Positions 56,450 to 64,000 of a DNA stretch of 64,000 nucleotides are shown here, piece after piece (the stretch's first letter is position 1; each line of letters opens with the position of its first letter). The stretch is from Antedon mediterranea. Lineage: Eukaryota > Echinodermata > Crinoidea > Comatulida > Antedonidae. The notes under the pieces were generated by a model. That model ran no database searches. It was not told the DNA's origin and saw only the letters and a list, made by a program, of their open reading frames with translations. The stretch lies in assembly GCF_964355755.1 (NCBI RefSeq), contig NC_092672.1, forward strand, positions 15,684,501 to 15,748,500, in the 5' to 3' direction. The translations under genes and the position numbers were made by a program.

Positions 56450-56640
56450 AGACTTCTATGTAGAAATGTTAAAAGATGTAGTAAACATCAACAATATTTT
56501 AGGTCGACATCCAATAAATGTAGCAGAAATTAAAAAACAACAATTGTAGGAAAATAGGTATATTACAACTAATGGAAAATCAATATATTTTGAAACATGG
56601 TTACATTCTGGATATAAGTAATTACTGATATTATAGTGTG
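56450..56640 (+). pseudogene. Tx1-like LINE ORF2 fragment
   Basis: FYVEMLKDVVNINNILGRHP, INVAEIKKQQL, stop, ENRYITTNGKSIYFETWLHS. It resembles the post-RT region of L1/Tx1 ORF2. It starts directly after CTGGACTAGTC of the minisatellite block. Confidence 0.5.
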
Positions 56641-57395
56641 GGAAACCGGAAATACCGTTATGGGGATCTATACTGTTTTATAATAATAATAGTAATAATA
56701 ATAATATAATAATTTTAGACTGGAGTATATATAGCGGCCCGCACGTGGGTACAGGTTGTGCATATCCATCGTTGCTGAGTAGAGTCAGTTACTATTTAAA
56801 TTATCATTTATTCATTTCCAGGTACGTTGTAATACTATATCATAGATTAAGATATACGAGTTATTGAATCCATTGTTGTATTTAGTTATGGTAATGAATA
56901 GTAGTATTGTATTAAGTGTGTTATTTATGCTCATATATGTAGTTATAATTGATGGTAGAATGACTCACGGATACGGTGTGTGAGTTCGAATTTCAATATG
57001 GCGACCAAACACTGATGCTATGTGTATGTATTGTACTAAAGATCACGTAATGATTATTATGTATGTTTGTTTGTTGTATTTATAGGAGTTTTTTTCTTGA
57101 TATGGTTGATTGTGGCTGGTTGTAATTTATATGTGATAAATACCAGTGAATACGAGTAAATGAAATATAATGATGAAAATCAATGCTGCCTTCATATGTT
57201 TGATGATGATTGTGTCCGACTGATCTTGAAGTACCACAATAGTAAATAACAGAATAATAGCACCTGATGTCTTAATACCCACTCTATCCAAAAGACAAAA
57301 TGGTCTAATAGAATACATGGTGCTTATTAATGCTATACCTGTTGAATGAAAAGAATCTATAGCGAGAAACCAATACAATGACGAACAAGTGAACA
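56641..57395. other. no certain feature
   Basis: Contains a TAA/TAATAA microsatellite at 56680-56712 and AT-rich sequence. LINE-like codons may exist on the plus strand from 57150, but nothing is readable before 57400. Confidence 0.4.
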
Positions 57396-57399
57396 CAAT

Positions 57400-57960
57400 T
57401 GAGAAATCCTTGTTCCCGGAAAAGAGAACAAAGGTCAATTTTATTATAGGCATTTTGTAAATGAAATAGCTACCAATCCCATTGCAGAGGCAAAATGGTA
57501 AGTAGTGTTCAATAATGCTGAAATAAATTGGTATGAAGTATGGACAAATAAAATACACAACTTTAAGCACATAAATAGAATTGCACAATTTAATTTTAAA
57601 CATTTTACCTTGTAAAAAAAATGCTTAAAGATTGGAAAATAATAGAAAACAATATAATGTGACAGGTGTAAAAAAGAAATTTAATGTGAATTACATATGC
57701 TAGTTGAATGTACAGCAATTCAAAATGTATGGTTTCAATTTAATGACCTCATATTTAAGTGTTTTCCAACAGAAGGTACTATCAATTGATATAAAATATA
57801 AAATAATAACAGGTGCACGAAACATAGTTGTAAATGAACTTATTTCACATTTTGCATTTACAAATCATGCATTTTGGAAAAAATTAGAAAAAACATAAAG
57901 TGATATGGAACTGGTTTGCTTTTGAATTGAAATCCTTAATTACAATTGAATACTGATGCA
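57400..57960 (+). pseudogene. Tx1-like LINE ORF2 C-terminal fragment
   Basis: Plus strand: HFVNEIATNPIAEAKW, NNAEINWYEVWTNKIHNFKH, INRIAQFNFKHF, then CDRCKKEI, ECTAIQNVWFQFNDLIFKCF and late basic residues. The Cys-x2-Cys followed by LVECTAIQNVW is the zinc-binding-like C-terminal segment of L1/Tx1 proteins (C..C...E...H....C..V...W). Many frameshifts. A 158-codon minus-strand frame over the same interval is only its antisense shadow. Confidence 0.6.
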
Positions 57961-58024
57961 ATTTTATTAAAGCGGACAAAAAATGTAAAAATGTAAAAAC
58001 TAGCATGTTAGAGAACTTTGGATT

Positions 58025-58372
58025 GACATTGGATCAACGTCGACACGCCGTTGAATAGACGCTGGATATGAAAGGTGGATCCACGTCATTATGCCAACAT
58101 TGTATCAACGTCGACACGCCGTTGAATAGACGCTGGATATGAAAGGTGGATCAACGTCATTATGTTGAATAGACGCTGGATATGAAAGGTGGATCAACGT
58201 CATTATGCCAACGTTGTATCAACGTCGACACGCCGTTGAATAGACGCTGGATATGAAAGGTGGATCAACGTCATTATGCCAACGTTGTATCAACGTCAAC
58301 ACGCCGTTGAATAGACGCTGGATATGAAAGGTGGATCGACGTCATTATGCCAACGTTGTATCAACGTCGAAT
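58025..58372 (+). repeat. 71-bp tandem repeat, five copies, one shortened
   Basis: Marker GACGCTGGATATG at 58058, 58129, 58172, 58243 and 58314; spacing 71, 43, 71, 71. Each unit contains CAACGTCGACACGCCGTTGA and GATCAACGTCATTATG, itself with CAACGTC/GACGTTG-type inverted motifs. Copies are nearly identical, so amplification is recent. Confidence 0.95.
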
Positions 58373-58567
58373 ATCAACATTAATTTGTCGATAAAATACG
58401 CTATTTATACCATGTGTAACCCTTTTCTGATGGAAGTATAACATTTTTTTTATTTTATACCTCCATGATTAGTCTAGGCAAAAAATCTGAAAAAAATTAG
58501 TTAGTGGGAGTGGAATGTTAGAGGCTGTCAATATAGCCAGATATCCTAATTAATCCCTTCTGATCAC
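58373..58567. other. no feature seen
   Basis: AT-rich spacer between the 71-bp array and the next inverted repeat. Confidence 0.4.
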
Positions 58568-59060
58568 TCTAAGCCCTGTTGACACTTAATTTCTTGAAAT
58601 GGCAGCCATTTTTCAAAATAGCCGCCAATCTAATAAGGTATTTACACAATCTTGGTGTCTAAACACATGTACTTCAGAACGGAATCCATTAGGCCTTAGA
58701 TAGTAAATAGAGAACTTTCAAAAGCCGGCGAGCAGTAAAGTAACAAGACTGAAACTTCATTTTCTAGAACTACTTGTCCAAAAAACTTCATTTAAAAGGT
58801 AAAAGTTATAATTTGTGATTTGTAATTTTAAAACATAATTTGATTTACTGATTTACTAATGTACAGGTTTTTTGATACGAGTAGTTTAAAAAAACCTATT
58901 TCTTTTTAACTTTTATTATAAATCTAATGGATTCCTTGTTTGAAGTACATGTGTTTTGACACAAAGATCATGAATCTACCATATTTATAGATTTTAAGCA
59001 CATTTTATATAAAATTGAACGCCATTTCATTATAAAACCAAAAATGAAGTGTCAACAGGA
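58568..59060. mobile_element. 493-bp inverted-repeat element
   Basis: Arms 58568-58712 and 58912-59060: CCTGTTGACACTTAATTTCT and its reverse (ATGAAGTGTCAACAGG) are the tips; CACATGTACTTCA...GGAATCCATTAG pairs with CTAATGGATTCC...TGAAGTACATGTG. A further copy of the CTAATGGATTCC...ACATGTGTTT segment follows at 59062-59100. No coding capacity. Confidence 0.7.
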
Positions 59061-59373
59061 CCTAATGGATTCCTTGTCTGAAATACATGTGTTTAGACAC
59101 TTGTGTATCTACCTTATTTAGATCCGATTTAAGTTATTCACATATTGTTTTATTGTAGTGATTCTTTTACAAATATTTAATTTATGAATATCTAAAGCTC
59201 TGTCTACACTATCAAACTTTATGTGACAACAAATGTGACGAGCCCATATAGTACATACATTTATTCAATATTCAACAGTTTACATAGTTTATGGGTTAAG
59301 ATACACAGAAGCCAAAGTGGCTTGTCTTTGTAGTCCTAAGCATAAACATAAAACAAATATGGACGCATTACAT
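59061..59373. other. no gene; partial repeat copy
   Basis: Holds the extra CTAATGGATTCC segment and a CTCTGTCTACACTATC phrase at 59198. No ORF. Confidence 0.4.
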
Positions 59374-59702
59374 TTAGGCTAGTCAATCTAGCAAAAAAAA
59401 CAGCCTAAAGTGAAACAAATTGCAAACAGAGATTTTTCTTTTTTAAATGGTCATATATGATGAGGAGATCAAAATTTGAGCATCACACCTCTGTCACTCA
59501 TCCCGATGATATGCAAATTAGCTTAAATATGGAAATTAGGGTGAAATTACAAGGTTACCATATCTCAAAAACTACTAGTCCGAGAGAGTTGATTTTTTCA
59601 CTGATCTATTTAAAATGTATATATTTATATTTACTCTAATGAAACATTTTACGAAAAAATGACCGGAAGTAGAACATTTGACCTTCGACCCCATTTCTCA
59701 AT

Positions 59703-60527
59703 AGCCCCTTTCTCACAGATGTGCCTGCAATATACCGGTACAGTGCTGGCGTCGTGCCGGTATCGTTACCGGCATATACCCATTCTCATCGGACTATCGT
59801 GCCGGAAATATAACCGGTATATACCGGCTTTCTGTGAGAAAGGAGTCGGGCATATTCGGCCAATAAAAAGTCTCTGACAAAATAATTATTGAGGGCGTCC
59901 TTTATTGTTATTATTTTTGTCTAGCGATGATATGGCGGCGAATGTTAAGTTACAGATTATTATCTTCCTTTATAGCATATTTATGCAATACATGCTATGT
60001 ACAGTATATTGTGCATATATTATACAGGTATAGCAATTAATTTGCCGTCATCGGCAATCTGTAAAACACCTTAGAAGGCTGTAGGCCTACAATTTACAAG
60101 GCGACGAAAGGTCAGGCACCAACAAACAAAGAGCTAATGGCCTAGCCTAGCGGCCTATATAGATTATGCTACAAATTTCTTCTTGTCCCCTTATTTTAAG
60201 CAGCTCTCTTATCTCATTATCCCTCCAGTTCCACATTATTATTGTTAATTGAATTGAATAGGCGCCAAAGTGATACACTTGACTGCGCAAGGTGTCAAAG
60301 CCTCGACGGGGAACCCCGGAATATAACGGCAATACGTTCTCACAGAATGCCCGTCTGGCATTGCGGGGAATATCCCTAGAATATACTAGGTCTAAAGCAG
60401 GTCATGTCAATGCCGGCATGGTGCCGGCATGATGCCAAGACGACCCGTTCTCACAGAAAACCATACCGGCATGGTAATGGTATATTCCCGCAATATTCCT
60501 GGCACACAACTCTGTGAGAAAGGGGCT
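59703..60527. mobile_element. 825-bp MITE with AGCCCCTTTCTCACAG ends, copy 2
   Basis: Reverse-oriented relative of the element at 45768, with the same tips, subterminal TTCTCACAG and CCGGTAT motifs. A minus-strand frame (60147-60332) contains NWRDNEIRELLKIRGQEEIC, the SANT-like N-terminal piece, without a stop. TA is present outside both tips and may be part of a target duplication. It interrupts a unit of the 4.2-kb palindrome on the left arm only, so it arrived after the palindrome formed. Confidence 0.9.
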
Positions 60528-61344
60528 AATGTTTGCATATACAATGTGACTAAAATGTCTGTAGAGACTTTATTTTGCCCTCAAATGACCCAGACATAGG
60601 TTCCTAATAGCCAGCATAGGATCACTTTGTAATTCCCAAAATCACACCTTTGTCACACACCTCGAAAGTATGCAAATTAGTAGTACAATTTAAATAAAAT
60701 ATGCAAATAAGGGGAAAAAATTACAGTTGTCCTATATCTCAAAAACCACTAATGCTAGAGAGCTGATTTTTTCACAGCCGTATTCAAAATGTACATATTT
60801 CTATTTGCTCCAATGAAACATTTTACAAAAAATTGACCGGAAGTATGACATTTGACCCTCGACCCCATTTCTCAATATTGCATATATAAATGAAACTAAA
60901 ATGTCTGTAGAGACTTTGTTTTGCCCTCAAATGACTCCGATACAGGTTTCTAATAGCCAACATAGGACTGTTTCGTAGATCTCAAAATCACACCTGTATC
61001 ACTCACCTCCAAAGTATGCAAATTATTAGTACAAGTTACATGAAATATGCAAATTAGAGGGTGAAATTAAAGGTTCCTATATATCGAAAACCACTAAGGC
61101 TAGAGAGTTGATTTTTTCAAAAACTTGTTCAGAATGTACATATTTATATTTACTCTAATGAAACATTTTACGAAAAAATGACCGGAAATACAACAATTGA
61201 CCCTCGACCCCATTTATTAATGTTTGCATACATAATGCGACTAAAATGTCTGTAGAGACTTTGTTTTGGACTCAAATAACTCGGATACATGTTTCCTATA
61301 GTCAGCATAGGACCGCTTTGTAATTCCCAAAATCACGCCTTTGT

Positions 61345-61450
61345 TTTGGCATGGTTGGAATTCCCTTTTTTCGTATTAGTTTATGTACAGCGCTTAGAGG
61401 TTACACAACATTAGGCGCTATATAAATCCAGGATATTATTATTATTATTT
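61345..61450 (+). mobile_element. LINE 3' tail inserted in the palindrome
   Basis: Foreign 105-bp segment: TTATGTACAGCGCTTAGAGG, GGCGCTATATAAATCC and an (ATT)n tail. The CAGCGC...GGCGCTATATAAAT...ATTATTATT layout is a common invertebrate LINE/SINE 3' end. It replaces the expected continuation of the unit beginning at 61320 and has no counterpart on the right arm. Confidence 0.65.
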
Positions 61451-63665
61451 CTCAATATTTGCATATAATGCAACTAAAATGTATGTACAGACTTTGTTTT
61501 GGCCTCAAATGACTCGGATACAGGTTTTATATAGCCAGTATAAGTCAAGCACCTCGAAAGTATGCAAATTAGTAGTACAAGCTATATGAAATATACAGTG
61601 AATTGCCTTATGTATCTCGAAAACGCTAATGACCGAGAGAGAGAGATATGGCAACTTTTTTGTACTACTGATTTGCATACTTTCAAGCGAAGTAACAGAG
61701 GTGTGATTTTGAGAATTACTAAACAGTTCTATGCTGGCTATAGAAAACCTGTATCTGGGTCATTATTGAAAAAAAAATTATCGAAAGTATGACATTTGAC
61801 CCTCGAACCTATTTCTCAATATTTGCATATAATGCAACTAAAATGTATGTACATACTTTGTTTTGGCCTCAAATGACTTGGATACAGGTTTTATATAGCC
61901 AGTATAGGATCGTTTAGTAATTCCAAAAGTCAAGCAACTCGAAAGTATGCAAATTATTAGTACAAGTTATATGAAATATGCAAATTACAGCTTTATGTAT
62001 CTCGAAAAACGCTAATGACCGATAGAGATATGGCAACTTTCACCTCTTGTACTACTAATTTGCATATTTTCTAGGGAAGTAACAAAGGTGTGATTTTGAG
62101 AATTACTACAGTTCTATGCAGGCTATAGAAAACCTGTATCTGAGTCATTTGAGACCAAAACAATCTGTACAGATATTTTAGTTGAATTATATGAAAATAT
62201 TGAGAAATAGGGTCAAGGGTCAAATGTCATAATTCAATCAAGACAATTTTTGCATAAAATGTTTCATTACAGCGAATATAAATATGTACATTCTGAATCA
62301 ACTCTGAATTCAAATCAACTCTCTAGCATTAATGGTTTTCGAGATATGGGAAGACTGTAATTTCACCCCTAATTTGCATATTTCATGTAACTTGTACTAA
62401 TAATTTGCATACTTTCAAGGTTTGTGACAAAGATGTGATTTTGGGAATTACAAAGAGGTCCTATGCTGACAATAGGAAAACTGTATCCGAGTCATTTGAG
62501 TCCAAAAAAATTATCTACAGACATTTTAGTCGCATTATGTATGCAAACATTGATAAATAGGGTCAAGGGTCAATTGTTGTATTTCCGGTCATTTTTTCGT
62601 AAAATGTTTCATTAGAGCAAATATAAATATGTACATTCTGAACAAGTTTTTGAAAAAATCAACTCTCTACCTTAGCGGTTTTCGATACATATAGGAACCT
62701 GTAATTTCACCCCCTAATTTGCATATTTCATGTAACTTGTACTAATAATTTGCATACTTTGAAGGTGAGTGATACAGGTGTGATTTTGAGATTTACTAAA
62801 CATTCCTATGTTGGCTATTAGAAACCTGTATCCGAGTCATTTGAGGGCAAAACAAAGTCTCTACAGACATTTTAGTTTTTCATTATATATGCAATATTGA
62901 GAAATGGGGTCGAGGGTCAAATGTCATAGTTCCGGGCATTTTTTTGTAAAATGTCTCATTACAGCAAATATAAATATATACATTTTAAATATTTTAGTGA
63001 AAAAATCAACACTCTAGCATTAGTGGTTTTCGAGATATGGCAACGCTGTAATTTCACTCCCTAATTTGCATATTTAATATTACTTGTACTACTAATTTGC
63101 ATACTTTCGAGGTGCGTGACGAAGTTGTGATTTTAGGAATTATAATACAGTTCTATGGTGGGTATTGAAAAACAATATCCAAGTCATTGAGTCCAAAATA
63201 AAGTCTCTACAGACATTTTAATCACATATTTATGTAAATATTGAGAAATGGGGTCAAGGGTCAAAATTTGGTACTTCCGGACATTTTTATGTAAAATGTC
63301 TCATTAGAGCAAATATAAATATATATATTCTGAATCAGACTGTGCAAAAATGAACTCTCTACGATTAGTAGTTTTTAAGATATGGTAACCCTGTAATTTC
63401 ACCCTAATTTGCATATTTAAGCTAATTTGCATACCTTCGGGATGAGTGTCAGAGGTGTGATGCTCAAAAAATAATCACCTTATCATATGTAACCATTTAA
63501 AAAAAAAAAATCTCTGTTTGCAATTTGTTTCACTCAAAATGCTAGATTGACTAGCCTAATTAACAAAAAATGAAATTTTGAGACAGAAAAAGAAAAAAAA
63601 ACAAAGTGAGATTAGGCAAAATATTTACAACCCCAATTTTGCAGTAGCAATATAGTAGCTAGCAA

Positions 63666-64000
63666 TTATGTTTCAAATATCATCTTTTTAATATTGTACT
63701 TTAGCATAGGGAGCGAGGTCATGTGATTTTGTTCTAGAGTAGACTGGAGTTTATTCCAGTAAGTTGGTCCTTCAATGAAAATTGATCTTTTATTAATTTC
63801 TAGTCTACTGTGTGGAATATATATCTTATTTGCGTTTCTTAATGTCTTTAAGCGATCAGTTTTAGGGTTTAAATCAATCAGGTTGTTTATAGGGATGGGA
63901 AGTTCCTGGAGATGATATTTGAACATAAAGCATGCAATTTGAATTTTATTTATATCGTATATATTTAACATTTTTAAACTTTGTAATACATTGTAGTATA
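63666..64000 (-). pseudogene. LINE ORF2 C-terminus at window edge
   Basis: Minus-strand 101-codon frame: NIYDINKIQIACFMFKYHLQ, LPIPINNLIDLNPKTDRLKT, IYIPHSRLEINKRSIFIEGP, TYWNKLQSTLEQ, then LPMLKYNIKKMIFET and stop. The SIFIEGPTYWNKL block is the CR1/jockey-type terminal signature (S....G...WN.L). Cut by the end of the window, so the RT may continue beyond 64000 and could be intact. Confidence 0.75.

Larger units (their letters stand above)
59374..63558. repeat. 4.2-kb palindrome of tandem ~330-350-bp units
   Basis: Outer ends TAGGCTAGTCAATCTAGC (59374) and its reverse complement GCTAGATTGACTAGCCTA (63541-63558), then GAAACAAATTGCAAACAGAG against CTCTGTTTGCAATTTGTTTC. Inside, units marked by TATGCAAATTA (59511, 60668, 61013, 61558, 61945) on the left and its inverse on the right (about 62060, 62400, 62745, 63095, 63430) repeat the same order: TCACACCT, TATGCAAATTA, GTGAAATTA, ATCTCRAAAAC, AGAGAGTTGATTTTTTC, ATGAAACATTTTACG and TTTGACCCTCGACCCCATTT. 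The centre (about 61650-62040) flips orientation more than once. No gene. A MITE and a LINE tail interrupt the left arm. Confidence 0.88.

Noticed and set aside
57127-57603. 158-codon minus-strand ORF with many hydrophobic residues
   Set aside because: It is the antisense of a Tx1-like LINE C-terminal fragment readable on the plus strand; the hydrophobic look comes from reverse-reading of AT-rich Lys/Asn codons.

Overview
This window is eukaryotic, AT-rich, and looks like gene-poor, transposon-dense chromosome of a marine invertebrate deuterostome. An echinoderm is my best guess but unproven. Reasons: introns and splice-like signals inside transposase remnants, tRNA-derived SINE-like units, a histone H3.3 copy, an immunoglobulin-superfamily receptor, and a mix of L1/Tx1, CR1/L2/Crack-like, Penelope, DIRS-like, Copia and PIF/Harbinger elements. 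No bacterial operons, CRISPR array, rRNA or convincing functional tRNA gene is present.

Layout. 0.4-8 kb (mostly minus strand): Tx1-type LINE endonuclease debris, a DIRS-like tyrosine-recombinase retroelement (gag-like ORF, RT/RNase H, recombinase), an 86-bp tandem array, a LINE 3' end and a broken RT, cut by a Harbinger end fragment. 8-10.5 kb: two near-identical 800-bp elements with tetranucleotide (GTCT/GTCG) cores. 12-20.3 kb: minisatellites, then a plus-strand Tx1-like LINE split by a minus-strand LINE of about 4.5 kb whose two ORFs are still open. 20.9-24.7 kb: a 3.8-kb DNA element with about 740-bp inverted termini and a decayed C2H2-finger ORF. 26-27.2 kb: hairpins and a TTAA-flanked MITE.

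28.06-29.36 kb (minus): the one convincing cellular gene, an uninterrupted 435-codon ORF for a type I membrane receptor with signal peptide, three Ig domains, a transmembrane helix and a tail with an ITIM-like tyrosine motif.

32-36 kb: LINE debris and a 1.8-kb TTAA-flanked element containing an H3.3 pseudogene. 36.8-40.0 kb: a foldback element whose left arm was split by a LINE. 41.4-42.4 kb: a complete 1.0-kb Harbinger-type element with TTA target duplication and an intact Myb/SANT-like ORF. 43-48 kb: a Harbinger transposase pseudogene with recognisable exons, split by a 797-bp MITE and carrying an antisense BESS-like exon in an intron. 49-55 kb: LINE tails, a Penelope GIY-YIG endonuclease remnant joined to Tx1 RT, and a dead Copia fragment. 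56-58.4 kb: more Tx1 debris and a 71-bp array. 59.4-63.6 kb: a 4.2-kb palindrome built from roughly 330-350-bp tandem units, invaded by a second copy of the 797-bp MITE family.

Interactions are those of transposon ecology: nested insertion, non-autonomous derivatives of Harbinger- and TTAA-type elements, and hairpin formation. The receptor has no visible functional partner gene here. All family assignments come from motif reading, not database search.
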